A DNA stretch of 64,000 nt from Caprella mutica. Its lineage: Eukaryota; Arthropoda; Malacostraca; Amphipoda; Caprellidae. The notes under the pieces are model-generated. The model was not told where the DNA came from. It made no database searches and saw only the letters and a program-made list of their open reading frames with translations. How positions within the stretch are numbered: the first letter of the stretch is position 1; every line of letters starts with the position of its first letter. Location of the stretch: NCBI GenBank assembly GCA_947561585.1, contig CANNZV010002537.1, positions 1 through 64,000 of the forward strand, written 5' to 3'. The position numbers and the translations under genes were made by a program. Shown here piece after piece: positions 36,170-49,124 of this stretch.

Positions 36170-37515
36170 CCTAGGAACATATCTAAGATGTGACATATCT
36201 AAGAGATAACATATCTAAGATATAACATATCTAGGATGAAACATATCTAAGAGATAACATATCTAAGATATAACATATCTAGGATGAAACATATCTAAGA
36301 GATAACATATCTAAGATATAACATATCTAGGATGAAACATATCTAAGATATAACATATCTAAGATATAACATATCTAAGATATAACATATCTAAGATATA
36401 ACATATCTAAGATATAACATATCTAAGATATAACATATCTAAGATATAACATATCTAAGATATAACATATCTAAGATATAACATATCTAAGATATAACAT
36501 ATCTAGGATGAAACATATCTAAGATATAACATATCTAAGATATAACATATCTAAGATATAACATATCTAAGATATAACATATCTAAGATATAACATATCT
36601 AAGATATAACATATCTAAGATATAACATATCTAAGATATAACATATCTAAGATATAACATATCTAAGACAAAACATATCTAGGATGTAACATATCTAAGA
36701 TATAACATATCTAAGATATAACATATCTAAGATATAACATATCTAAGATATAACATATCTAAGATATAACATATCTAAGATATAACATATCTAAGATATA
36801 ACATATCTAAGATATAACATATCTAAGATATAACATATCTAAGATATAATATATCTAAGATATATCATATTTAAGATATAACATATCTAAGATATAATAT
36901 ATCTAAGATATAATATATCTAAGATGTGACATATCTAAGATATAACTTATCTAAGATATAACATATCTAAGAGATAATATATCTAAGAAACATATCTAAG
37001 ATATAACATATCTAAGATATAATATATCTAAGATGTGACATATCTAAGATGTGACATATCTAAGATATAACATATCTAAGATGTGACATATCTAAGATGT
37101 GACATATCTAAGATATAACATATCTAAGATGTGACATATCTAAGATGTGACATATCTAAGACATAACATATCTAAGATATAACATATCTAAGATATAACA
37201 TATCTAAGACATAACATATCTAAGATATAACATATCTAAGATATAACATATCTAAGATATAACATATCTAAGATGTGACATATCTAAGATATAACATATC
37301 TAAGATATAACATATCTAAGATGTGACATATCTAAGATGTGACATATCTAAGATATAACATATCTAAGATATAACATATCTAAGATATAACATATCTAAG
37401 ATATAGCATATCTAAGATATAACATATCTAAGATATAACATATCTAAGATATAACATATCTAAGATATAACATATCTAAGATATAACATATCTAAGATAT
37501 AACATATCTAATGTA
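36170..37515. repeat. 16-bp minisatellite, about 84 copies
   Basis: Nearly perfect tandem CATATCTAAGATATAA over 1.35 kb. Variants (GATGTGACATATCTAA, GGATGAAACATATCTA, GAGATAACATATCTAA) are clustered: GGATGAAAC in the first 200 bp and GATGTGAC around 37030-37350. It lies between the two F-box loci, outside the duplicated part. Confidence 0.97.
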
Positions 37516-39589
37516 TGACATATCGTTTCTACCCTTTTTTCAATCCGTATACTGTTTAGGGAATAGACTTTGGACTTAACACAGGTTTTCTTTAACCTTA
37601 CTTAAAGATAGTCTAAACATAATAATAATACAAAGAGACACTAACAAGGAAAATATATTTTATGTTTTTGTTCTAATAATTAACTGGAGTTGAATTTAAG
37701 AATATTTATCACTATTACATTGGGCAAGTTACGAATAATAAGACAGTTCTACATTTTCGATCATAGAAGAAAAGGATATATCACTTGACATTTCAACTCC
37801 TAACTTTACTAAAATAACTAGTAATGAAATAAATAATAGTTATTATATTTTTTTATCACATGATTGAAAATGTGTAACAGCCACAGTACATAGAATAGGA
37901 AGTAGATTATCTCCCATTATTTTTGAATTTCCCTAGATCTGCGTCGTGATGTCATAGAATTTAGGGAAATTTAGGCGAATTAAGATTGTAACTACTGCGC
38001 CATTGGCAGTGTTTATTTAAATAATTAGTACAAACTTCACACTTTCCTGTCAAAAGTGAAGAAATAAACAATGCTATATGTTAAAAAGTGTTCTTTTAGG
38101 GACTGTAATAACACTTCTTCTATTCTATAATGTACTGTGGTTACATCCCGATAGTTCGTAAGTTCTCCCAGTGTCTACAGATACACAGTACTGTAAAGGT
38201 GTGAAAGAAACAAGAAAATGGACAGAGAAAGACCTAGAATATTTGTACAGTATTTTGAAGACTCATTGTAGTCTTGTTTTGTTACTCATGTAATACACAT
38301 GTATGTTCGGAGCCCTGAGGAGTGTTTTTTTCTTTTGACGAACGGGCATTTCTTTATTTCAATATTCATATTCAATATTTCCAGTATTTAAGTTCTTTCT
38401 TTCACATGGTAGCGTGGTTATTAATTAGTGCCGAGCGGCCATTTAATTACGTGGGTTACGATTCTCCCTAGAAAGAATAATCAATTTGTCTAATATACTG
38501 TTTACGTTACTTGTCAATAATAATTAATTCCTTTACTTCATTAAAAAGCATCAAACCAAATATCGTACCAAAATAACAAGGTTAAATAAAACACAAACAT
38601 AATTTAAATTAGGTGTACTCTAATTAAGTAATAGATCAGACAAAAGGTTCGAGAAATAGTAAATCCTACATAAACTTCGTACATTTAATTCAATTAATCA
38701 AATATCTACCTATGGAGGAGTTTAACTTACAAAATGGGTCAAGCTTTGGAGGTTGAGAGTATTCTTTTCACAAATAAACACTGACACAATCACTGAGGAA
38801 ATACGGATGGGGTTACTGAATTTCTAATGGAGTGGGTGCGGCTGGAAACTCTTTGGAACCACTGTACTAGTGTGTTGGTATTGGTTGCAGTCTTCTACTG
38901 GAACTTTGCTAATTGACGTGGACGACATCTCGTGCAAATCACGGTACTAAGATGGTGACTCTGACTTCAGACTCCTACTGCTTATTCAGAAATTATTCTG
39001 CAACGTCAGAAGTTGTTCTGCAACGTCAGAAACTATTCTGCAATAGACTTCAGTTCTTGGTTATAATTAACTTCAAATAACAAACCGGTCTGAAGATTTT
39101 ATAACTACAAGTATACACACACATGAAATGTAATTTAACTAATACTAAAATATTTACAATTTTATTTATACAGTTCTTTTTTTAGAGTTATAAACTAGTG
39201 AAATTACGAACCCTGTGATCTTCCTCAAACGAAACCCTTTGGTAAAATATAAGTATACACAGTTTACCTGTTTAATCAAACTCATTATCAATGATTAACT
39301 CATTAATTTGTTTGGGCGAAACTTTAAATTTTCATAAATTTTAAATCACATATCTTCGTTTCAAATCTGACTCCAATACTAATTTTTAGTTATTTCTGGT
39401 ACGCAGGGACGGAATTTAAACATAAATTCTTAAGGAGTCATAGCTTATTCTGCTGAGTTAACTCTCTATTCGGCTTATTATAAGTAATCACTACAAAATA
39501 ATCTAATTTGAAGTTCTTATTCCTCAAATTTTGAAATAATGAACTATTTCGAATACCTAGAAACTCTCCTCCAATATATCTACATTTTG
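37516..39589. other. 3' flank of F-box locus B
   Basis: 38145-38290 is a close copy of 25665-25810 downstream of F-box A (CCGATAGTTCGTAAGTTCTC...). It shows that the duplication reaches past the genes. A small palindrome-family MITE remnant lies at about 37725-37885, matching one at 25545-25670. A threefold TTCTGCAACGTCAGAA motif occurs at 38995-39045. No gene seen. Confidence 0.6.
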
Positions 39590-42500
39590 AGCGAGATTCC
39601 TTGTTGAGATCCATGAATAGTTTGTCACAGAAATTCTCGAATATTGACGTGGTGAGGAATGTAGGAATATCAAATTCATCTAGTTTATCAGATTAAAATA
39701 GATCTGCTATTATCTGATTGTTAGCATCTACAGAGGAAGATGAATGAAGTCAATTTCTTGGCATTATATGTTCAGAATTTCGTCTTTTCTGATATCAGAT
39801 GCATCGAAGTCACCCCTCAGAGTAATTAGCTTCAAATCTTTACATTTATTCAATGTATTTATTAGAGGCCTAGTTATAGAACCTTTGAAAATCACTTCTT
39901 CGATAGTGTCTCCTTTGAATTCAAGAATCTTCTCCAACACAGAGGAATCTTTCCCTTCAAATTTTATACTGGTTATTTTACATGGATGGTATCGACGTAT
40001 GAGATCACTATCAGCATCTACCAATTTTGGGAAAAAGAAGATATAGATATCAATCATTTTATAATCACTATACAAATGGCAAACTCCATTGTAATTACTC
40101 ATTTTCTTACATTCTCTGATAATTAAGTGTACGTAGTCTCCAATTTTTCTGAAATCAATTATATTGTAAACTAAATAGATCTCGTCGAATGGAATTGCTA
40201 CAGTTTTCAATCTAGTAGATTCTGAAAGCTCCTTCTTTAATGCTTCCATATAAAAATCTCTTCTGCTTTCTTCAATGAAGTAATGCTCAAATTCATGCCT
40301 CTGAAAAACAGAAAAGATTAAATATAATTTGTAACTTTCCTACTAATTTAACGATAATATTCTCAAAATAGGTCGTCTAAAAAAAACACTGCCACGGATG
40401 ACAGGAATTTGGCTCCTTTGATAACAGACCTAAACATTCAGTTTATTATTAAGGATAAGACACTATAGGATAAGACAATATAATACCTATCCATGGATAA
40501 ACGAATTTTTCTGTCAATCAGTCTGCTTATCCCTAGACGAAAGCAGGTTCTAGGAAATTTCGGCCTCAGAAAACGTCTCGGTTTATATTGAAGAACAGTA
40601 AAAGAAAAAGTTGAAATTATGAATGCTAAAATGTGTAGTGTATTTATTTATTTATTGAAACCATTGTAAGTTGATACGTAAAATTTGTAATTTTGACAGT
40701 TGATATAATATTGCATTCAATATTGAAAAGTAATCAGTTGGAAAAAATGGATATTCTTATTCTGATAGTGATATCCATCATTGCTTAATGTTTATGGTAT
40801 GAAAAATATAATTGTATTGATTTCTAGAATAATGTGATTTCAATTGCACTCAACTAACTGGCCTAACTAAAAGAGTCAGTGAAATTGCTTCAATAGAACA
40901 GGTTAGTTGCAACTGAACTTGAATTTCGTTTTAAATTTTTGTTCACATATTCAAACTGCTAATTTTTTTGAACCAGGTAAAGTAATATATATGAATTATA
41001 ACTGCCACTTATGAATGTGATATTTTAAAAATAAAATTAGGTTACTATAGTACAAAATAACTCACCGAGATTAAGATGCTTCTTCTCCAGTGTTCATCTT
41101 CTGCGAGTCTGTTGAACCTATTGGAAACTTGCGCCAGATTGAATCTATCGGTCAGTCCATCCAGATGGCCAAAAATCATCAGAATGACTTCATCAGGAAA
41201 TTCACCCAAAGAGATCTGAAAGAGGAAAAAATCCGAAATATTAGAGTTTTTAATATAAATGAAGTTTAGGATTTTTTTTATTTTGTTTTATCGATAAAGT
41301 TAATATTGTGTGTCAATTTTATGTCGTAATCGTTTGCTACTGCAAAACCTGAAGCATGTTATTTGTTTGATATAAATAGATGAAGATGGTGGCTTTGTGT
41401 AGCCCCCTTTTATATCTTAGTCATCTGGTACAGAGTACAGAGTAGTTACCCGAGGGAAATCTGAAAAGAAATGTTTTCTAAGTTCAGAATCGGGTCTCTC
41501 ATTCATGTTCTTGTTGATATGAAATGAAAAGCTGTATCCAAACTCCAGTCAATAGTGTAAGTAACTCCTTAGTCTAGTATATGGAATAGGTAGTGCTAAA
41601 GAATACAAAGTTATCACATAATTAGGTATATAGCAGTCATAATTAACAAACTATGTAACAACTTGTATAACAAAACAACACAAGTAGATATATGTTGAAT
41701 CCTAACTAGAAAGATAATATTATATGATCATAAGTTCATTACACTTTATGAACAGCTCATTAAACTATAAACGCCATGATGAGCTGGTCTGATCAACAAT
41801 AGACGGCATGAACAGACACTGTGCTATGCTAATGGTATAAGGACCATAGAATAAAAAGTGTGGGCCTTCATTATTCTTGGCAAGTCTCACCATACTTTTC
41901 TTACTGGGTAGACAGTGAAGTTGAAATATTTCAGAGAAGTATCGAAAGCTGGAAAAATAAATTTACCAAGTTGATAAATTTTTTGGTCGTAAGAAAATAT
42001 AGTGAAAAACGATATATCTACATCGTGAAATTTCAGATATTATAGTTGAAATTTTTTGTCCAAAAGTTCTGTAACACTAACAATTGAAAAATTCGAACAT
42101 TTAATTCAAATAAATGATAATACATATATAGCTATCTGGTTTCATAGAATGTGTGACATTTGGTGTTTAATTTTAATATCTATAGTCTATTTCTCCATAA
42201 ACAAACAGTTTCTTTCATGTGACGGTCAGAAGGGTTTTACAGGGAGGCCTCGCATATATTACCAAATCACATCTAAGAGTTATTACAAATAGTAATAAGA
42301 GCTGGGTATGAGTCACGTCATTATATTTGTAACACCTGTAACATTCCATTTTCAGTTAGAATTAAAGAAAATGGTTATGAAGGTCAACATTGCATATATT
42401 GAAATCTCTGATAAAAGTTTTAAGTAACGAATGAATTAAAATTCAATCATAAAACAACTCTCACTCAGTATATGATAATAATTAGTTTGGAATTATATTT

Positions 42501-43547
42501 TATATGATTGTGCTACATTGAACGAAATTTTATGCACAGGAAGAAAAATATGTGGTAGAAGGGTAGGTTAACTAGGTTTCGAATTATCGGACGATTCCAC
42601 ATTTTCGGATATGTTCTTTCTTTTCTTTCTAAATCTAACCAACCTCATAGAAAATGATATATTTTTAATATGAAGTAACTATTATATAATAACTTGGAGT
42701 CATATCCACTCTTTGTAATATGAGCAGGGGATATACCTAATACCTAGTTGACAATCAAAACAAATGGTGTAAATTCTTTTTCTTCAGACTGAAACTTAGC
42801 AAGTTGGAAGTAAAGTAGGTATTGTAGAGTTTTGATTATAAAAATCTTTAAAAACATATAAAATTAAAAATATACTATCGAATTTGATGGGGTTTGCAGG
42901 AAATGATAAAAAACATTAGCATCGTTGATTAAAGCAATAAAATAATTTTTTGGATGGGACCTTCCACCATTTCGCACCGAATTTGCTAATATGTCCCATA
43001 AGTAACATTCATATTCTGTTGGGATATATTATCCTAATATTTTGCGATGTACACGATTGGTGGGACATATTATGTCATCACAAGTTTGAAATAAACACTA
43101 TATCAATAGATTAAAATAAGGAACAAATACATAAGTATTATTAAAGAAATTCTTTATTACTCATAATGAATTCAGGAAAAAAGTCGGCGCGAAACGGTTA
43201 AAATCAATGTAAGTTCCGAGATTTCAGATGGTTCCAGATTTTCGGACACGTATGAAATTTAGAACACACGTGTCCGAGAATGTGGTTATTTTCAGATTCT
43301 GGCACTTCAAGTCTAGCAATGAAAACCATCCTCTTTCGATCTAACTCTTAGAAATAGAAATGTTTAAAGAGTTTGAGTTAAACAATAACTTCAAGTCATG
43401 CTTTTCTCTTTTTGTAATGAATCCGAGTCATGATTTTGGTAATGAAAACAGTACCTATCTGTAAAGCAAATGACAATACGGATTTCTGAGTTTGAAATAG
43501 AATATATAGATAAGCACATTCCTGCTTTTATATTAAACCTAACACTA

Positions 43548-45139
43548 GACTACGTGCCACACTTTTGTGCAGATCACAAATTTTGGGATAAAATGAGTAA
43601 AAATCAATGAAATAAAATGATATTTGCAGTTAATATGGAAACCCTCACTAGGAGGTTATGTATAAAATTTGTAGGTAATCCGTTGTTTATTAACCGAGTA
43701 TGATCAATTTTTACATTATTTAACCGTGCTACGCTCTTGTGTTTGTTGTCCTCACATTTTTAAATATCGAAAATGAGTCGCCGCTCGTGTCTTTCTGACT
43801 CTGAAAAGAGTAAGATAGTATCCATGCTGGCTGAGGGACATGATGCAAAGTCTATTTCCACTGAAATCGGTCGTGACCCACGTACAGTGAAGAAATTTAT
43901 TGATAATCCCATGAGGAAGGTCACTCGTAAGGATAAGGGTAAATGGAAAGTAGCAACCAGGCGGAACTTGTCCAGGATCAAGAGGGAACTCAAAAGGAAC
44001 TCCACTGCCACAAGTGGGGAAATTTTCAAAAGTGCAGGTATGGAGGAAGTCCCCAAAACCACTCGTTGCAGGATCTTGAGAAGTATGGCTTCTCATGTTT
44101 CACCCGTTATCAGGCCTCCTTTGAAGGAGTCACACAAGAAAGCAAGAGTTTCTTGGGCTGAGAAGTATCTCAGGACAGACTTCCAGACTGTGCTCTTCAC
44201 TGATGAGATGCGAGCGACTCTTGACGGCCCTGACGGTTGGGCAAAGTCATGGACTGACCATGGCTCTTCTCGTCCTCAGATGATTCGTCGTCAACAAGGA
44301 GGAGGAGGTGTTATGATGTGGGCTGGAATACTTGGAGACAGATTGGTGGGACCCTTCCGTGTACCAGAGGGCGTTAAAATCACGTCAGCTAATTATATTA
44401 GCTTTTTGAAGAACAATTTTGTTCCGTGGCTGAAGAGGCAACCAGCTGCACTCAAGAAAAAGATCATTTTCATGCATGATAACGCCCCGTCCCATGCAGC
44501 TACAGCCACCCGCAGTTACCTGGAAAGTCTTAAGTTCTCGGATGATAAATTGATGGTCTGGCCCAGCCTCTCACCGGATTTAAATCCAATTGAAAACCTC
44601 TGGTCCATATTAAAACAAAAGTTGTATGCGGGAGGACGTCAATTCACAAACAAGGAGGACCTCTGGAGGGAAATTGAGAAAATCTGTGAGAAGATAACAC
44701 CAGATACTATAAATAAGTTGACTAGCTCCATGGATAGACGTCTTTTGAGGGTCGTTGACAAGAGGGGAGGTTTTACTGGGTATTAATAATTAAAATGCAG
44801 TTTTTGTTATAATTTCATTAATTTTGTATTTTCGAAGTAATTAAATTTGCACTCTTGTAGCTCCTGCATATAAATAACACTTTTTGAGTTAAATAAAATT
44901 GTTTTTGAACGTTATATAAGCACTTTTATCCTTCTGCACAAGAGCGTGGTACTCTGAAATTATACCTTTTTAGGAAAAATCCTTGTCAATTCACCAATAA
45001 GTATCACAGGCATTTGAAATTTCTTGGCATGTTACATCTGTATTGGACAAGTGTCTACTGAAAATTTCAATGGATTTGGATGAGTTATACTCATTTTACA
45101 GCAAAATGTGTGATCTGCACAAAAGTGTGGCACGTAGTG
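43548..45139 (+). mobile_element. Full-length Tc1/mariner element, DD37E type, 1.59 kb
   Basis: The left end (43548) GACTACGTGCCACACTTTTG and right end, inverted, CACTACGTGCCACACTTTTG continue together for about 29 bp (TGCAGATCACA), with TA on both outer sides (43546-43547 and 45140-45141). Inside each end is a second, diverged copy of the end motif in direct orientation (43724-43745 and 44932-44956). This gives an IR/DR arrangement as in Sleeping Beauty-like elements. One intact transposase frame fills the middle. It is inserted in intron 1 of F-box B, and the corresponding place in locus A (about 31745) lacks it. Confidence 0.95.
43773..44786 (+). CDS. Tc1/mariner transposase, DD37E, intact, 337 aa
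   Basis: Cuts and pastes its own element at TA sites. Two N-terminal helix-turn-helix regions bind the element ends: about residues 7-45 (LSDSEKSKIVSMLAEGHDAK) and 60-105 (RRNLSRIKRELKRNSTATSG). The RNase H-like catalytic core has D144 (VLFTDEMRA), D236 (FMHDNAPSH) and E274 (SPDLNPIENLW). There are 37 residues between the last two, hence DD37E. A glycine-rich GGGGVMMWAG segment and the PDLNPIENLW signature are typical of the superfamily. The start ATG at 43773 is the first in the frame, and the usual family length is 330-350. No stop or frameshift is seen, so the protein could be active. Confidence 0.97.
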   Translation: MSRRSCLSDSEKSKIVSMLAEGHDAKSISTEIGRDPRTVKKFIDNPMRKVTRKDKGKWKVATRRNLSRIKRELKRNSTATSGEIFKSAGMEEVPKTTRCRILRSMASHVSPVIRPPLKESHKKARVSWAEKYLRTDFQTVLFTDEMRATLDGPDGWAKSWTDHGSSRPQMIRRQQGGGGVMMWAGILGDRLVGPFRVPEGVKITSANYISFLKNNFVPWLKRQPAALKKKIIFMHDNAPSHAATATRSYLESLKFSDDKLMVWPSLSPDLNPIENLWSILKQKLYAGGRQFTNKEDLWREIEKICEKITPDTINKLTSSMDRRLLRVVDKRGGFTGY

Positions 45140-45452
45140 TAGACACGTCACACATGGAGGATGGATACAGTGACATATAGGGTATGGTAATCAGCTGATT
45201 GAAACTACTTTGACGTGACTGGAAAATCTTTAATTGTATTGATAGCTACGTGAATAATATGCGTTCTGCTTAATAACTAGTTCATTTGTAATCGTTATGG
45301 CTCATCTTTTGCCTATAATTGTATTGATAATAGAAGTATATTCACAGATAAAAATAATGTTATCTAGATATTTTACTTACATTTCTTCTTAGAAAGTCTT
45401 CAGTGGACTGGCGACTCTGACCACACTTTGAAATCTGGGATTACCTACTTAA

Positions 45453-46070
45453 GGGGATGGTCTCCACTTTTTGCTAGCTACCAATAATACTCGTCCGATT
45501 GAGCGGAAACTTTGACATAAGGTGTAAAATGTTAATATAAGGTTTTGTTGGTCATGAACATTTTTGATATCCCCTCCCCCCCCCAAAAAAAAAAACCCAC
45601 TCTTTGGGGGTTGGTCTTACAGAAAAATTTATAGAAGCTAATCTGTTCTCTACTACTATCCTAAGGTCGTATGGAAGCCCTTTTTTTGAATTTCGATCTA
45701 ATTTATTTATTTTATTAAAAAAAAAAATTGCCAAATTTTTTTTTCTTTTCAAAATAAAAAAAGTTAGAGATCGAAATTCAAAAAAAGGGCTTCTAGACGA
45801 CCTTACAAATTTCGTTCTGATCAGATAAGCTCCTATTAGCGAGATAATTTTGAGTAAAAAAGTTACTGAGATATTGGAGGAAGAAAAAGTACAATCTTTT
45901 TTAAACCCGACCAAAAATGGGTGCCCTCCCTGTATGTACGTACATGATTATTTGAAGTACTTCCAATCACCCCAGCGTCATGGAAATGTCTACAAGTTTT
46001 CTATGGACTATTTTCGGGGTAACTAAAGAAAAATAATAATTTTTTTTTCAAAAAACAGGAGACCATCCCC
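45453..46070. mobile_element. TTAA-type MITE family, copy 2
   Basis: 618 bp between perfect TTAA flanks (45449-45452, 46071-46074). Termini GGGGATGGTCTCC and GGAGACCATCCCC are perfect 13-bp inverted repeats. It has an inner inverted repeat around GATCGAAATTCAAAAAAAGG. It lies in intron 1 of F-box B to the right of the mariner element. The relative in locus A is at a different position in the intron. Confidence 0.8.
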
Positions 46071-46773
46071 TTAAACTTAGTCACTACTATATTTAATTTT
46101 TTCTTATCAATTACTAACTATCAGCATTGGTTAAATTATATTTCCATCATTGTATTTCTTAATTGTTGATCATAGGAACTAGAGTTTAGCAGTTAACCGT
46201 AGCACTGGTTCAGGCTTCTAGGTAGTACTAGTATATATTTAAAACCATATTTCTTATAGATTAGTGAAAGAAGAAAACAATATAAACAAAGCTGAATTAT
46301 ATCGATACATTTGAATTCTAGGTCCAATCGCTATTTTGACTATTTATCACAAGAAACGCTTATTAATTGAGTTTAATTAAACTTCTCGATATTAACATGC
46401 AAATACGAAGTGTTAAAAGGCGATAGTTCACAAACAAAATATGTGATATCATGGTGACGTCATATTTTTGAGTCGTCTACTAGTCACCATATCCTTTATG
46501 CTACTGTACCATGTGTGGAGGAAACTAAGGTAATCACCGGGAGGCCAGTCTGTAGAAACTGGTAATGTGTTTTCCAAGAAATATTCTATTTGGGCTTTTG
46601 TTTTGAACAAAGTTAAAATGTAGAGAAAAATTAATGATTTTTCGAATGTTCAGGTACCATATCTTCAAGTAAGAGATTATAAGAGTACGTCCTTAGAAGT
46701 TTTAGATATTCAATGATTAAAATTAGATATAAAATTTTGAATCTAATCAACTTACCTTGTTACTTTCAGCCAT

Positions 46774-49124
46774 TGTAATGTTGTCTTGCTCACAAAATTA
46801 TGAATTTGGTTTAGAACGAACGTTTAGAATTTAGAACACTGTGGGTTTTAGAAGCTAGAGCTTTAGTTAGGACTTGAAACCGTCACTAACTTTATAGAAA
46901 ACTGATTGGAAAAGGTACGACAACTGGCCGAATGTTTCGAAGACAATAGGATAATTTAGGCCTAGTTTGTAGGCCTAAGTTTAAACCAGTAAAATACTAC
47001 CTAATACGACTGCAATGTATGGTAAAATTAATTCAAATGTTGTAATTAATATTGTTAGCTTTGTTATGTTTCGTAATATTTTATTTAAATTACCACTATT
47101 ATTTAATAAATTTTATCTATATTGAGTATTATTAATTTGACTATTTGTTAGATAATAACAGACTAATGGAGATTTAATCATCCTTCACTGTTTTTTTTAC
47201 TTCCTTAATTTATTAATTAGAGAGATAGAATTAATACAATTATTAACTAAACTGGAAACACATGACAATAAACATTAATTAAGTAAACGAACGAAGTGAT
47301 CAATTTCAGTCTGTTCTAAAATTGTATTAAAAAAACTATCAATTTCGAAAAAATATCAAATCAGTGAATGCAGTTGAAACTGCTACTTATTTATTTGAAA
47401 GATAATTTTTTTTATAATAATAGAGAGATAAATATAATTTAGTAGAATAAATAATCATATTCAAAATTCAAAATTTTGAAAAGATATATCATATCGGTGA
47501 CAACCGCAATTGTGCGTGTGCCGTACATGTGTTGGACACTTTCCAAAAGTTCTAGTCAACCATACAGTTTATATTATTCTTGGGGAATTATACCGTCAAT
47601 ATCAGGCAGTATATTACTCCTAAGTTGATGTAATCATAGAAAATTTAGTTGGGTTACTAAAGTCTTTTTTGGTAAAATTGTTATAAATGTTGCTCGTAGG
47701 ATTCGAACACTCGCTCCTACTGAACAGTTTTCTGCATCGCTATCCATTCAGTCATCCTGGATAAGATTACAATACGATAGAGAATGAAATTGAAGAGACA
47801 CTGAACAATTGAACAAACTTTTTCTCTCTTTGGTGATGAATCGATTCGTTCTTAAAATCACGAGTTACATTCAAAAATACATTCAAATATTTCTCAACTA
47901 CAGCGCCATCTACTGAGGAAATTTAAAGGTAGCATAATTGATTGAGCGCATGCATGCGCGCGATATCTCTTGCTTTTCATTGTTTGTGTCTATATAATAC
48001 TTTATTGTTTTCTGAACCGCTTTCTGCAACAATAGTTACCTATGCTCTAATGAATTCTCATTATTTAAGCAAAGTAGTTAAGAAGAAACCTCAGAGGAAG
48101 CCTAATTTCTGTAAAATTAGATATTTGGATTGCTAAACTTTGAGTCAGTTTTGCGACAAATTTTGTGCTGGTTGATGATAGTTGGGGCTAACGCCATCAC
48201 TCTTCATGGCAACAACCAGGTCTCGCTTAATATTTTCAGACATAAATTCTAAAATACCATTAGGTTAATAATAATACTGGAATTAGTGGTAAATATATTT
48301 GGCTCTACTTATATATGTGATGCACCATTTATGTTGAATTTCTATTAAGTGTATTCTGAGGCTGATGAAGACAAAGCGTTCAATTTTTAATAATATACCT
48401 TAACACAACTATGCTTGTGAGGATTCTCATTTCAAGACTTTCAAGCTTAGGACAATTCAAAAGAACTTATGAATTTTAAACACTTGAAATATACTGATGA
48501 AGATGCATTCCGTGCGATTACTGTACTCTGAATGTATGACTTCATGAATAGTAACTTCATCACTCAAAATACCAGTCCTGCTATTAAATTAATCAACATT
48601 TCAGGCATTTTCCCACTAACTTTCCCTAATATGAATTTGATTGGAATAATTCTTGTTCAAAGAAGTTACCTATAAGGTATTTAATAGTAAAAATAAACTA
48701 AACAAGATATCGGCATTTTAAGGATTGAGGCATCCTACCTTCATATCTATAAGGAATTGGGCCAACTGGAGGAGGGAGGTAGAAAAAGATGATGTTGGGT
48801 ATGATGGGGGCATTACTGAAGTGGTCGAAGAAAAAAGATTACTAAAACTTTCATAGTAAAATTAAGTTGAATTATAAACGTTATTTATAGTAAACATTAC
48901 CAGTAAAATCAAACAAAAATAAAAACTCCTAAATTATCTAGAGTAAATGCTCGAAAATTTATGTGAACACTGTGAAGAACATGATGAAAATAATATAATT
49001 TGATCAAAATTCTATGAACTCACTAACATTTACGATTTTAGCAACATCTACATACTAGTTTAGTTAATGGAGAATCTGCTATATTCTAATAATGAAAATG
49101 TTCCATTAAAATCTCATCTTATAC
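46774..49124. other. Interval between F-box B and the galactosyltransferase gene
   Basis: 46774-47920 is homologous to 32130-33300 upstream of F-box A and so carries the F-box B promoter region. It shares AGGCCTAGTTTGTAGGCCTA (46958 and 32308). 47920-49124 is AT-rich without a supported exon. Confidence 0.6.
47692..47764 (-). repeat. tRNA-derived, Pol III promoter-like segment (copy 2)
   Basis: Near-identical to 33046-33118. In the tail the copy reads GTTCGAATCCTACGA instead of GTTCGAGTCCTGCGT. The change T-C-C-T-A-C keeps pairing with the upstream GTAGGA, so a six-pair stem survives in both copies. Confidence 0.55.

Larger units (their letters stand above)
39590..46773 (-). pseudogene. F-box locus B, paralogue of F-box A with a broken 3' exon
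   Basis: Exon 1 46773-46756 (MAESNK) and exon 2 41215-41066 (F-box: GEFPDEVILMIFGHLDGL, NLAQVSNRFNRLAEDEHWRR) are intact with good donors and acceptors. Exon 3 from 40300 is open for 178 codons and then stops at 39764, where paralogue A has a lysine codon (AAG changed to TAA). Beyond, 39590-39763 still resembles A (DNA AATCAGATAATAGCAGATCT) but has a further stop, an indel and a large deletion. If expressed, it would give a 234-aa protein with F-box but without the C-terminal third. Intron 1 has received a complete Tc1/mariner element. It could be a truncated functional F-box protein; I favour pseudogene because of the several lesions. Confidence 0.75.

Noticed and set aside
43752..44096. Minus-strand frames of 100-114 aa
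   Set aside because: Antisense shadows of the Tc1/mariner transposase.
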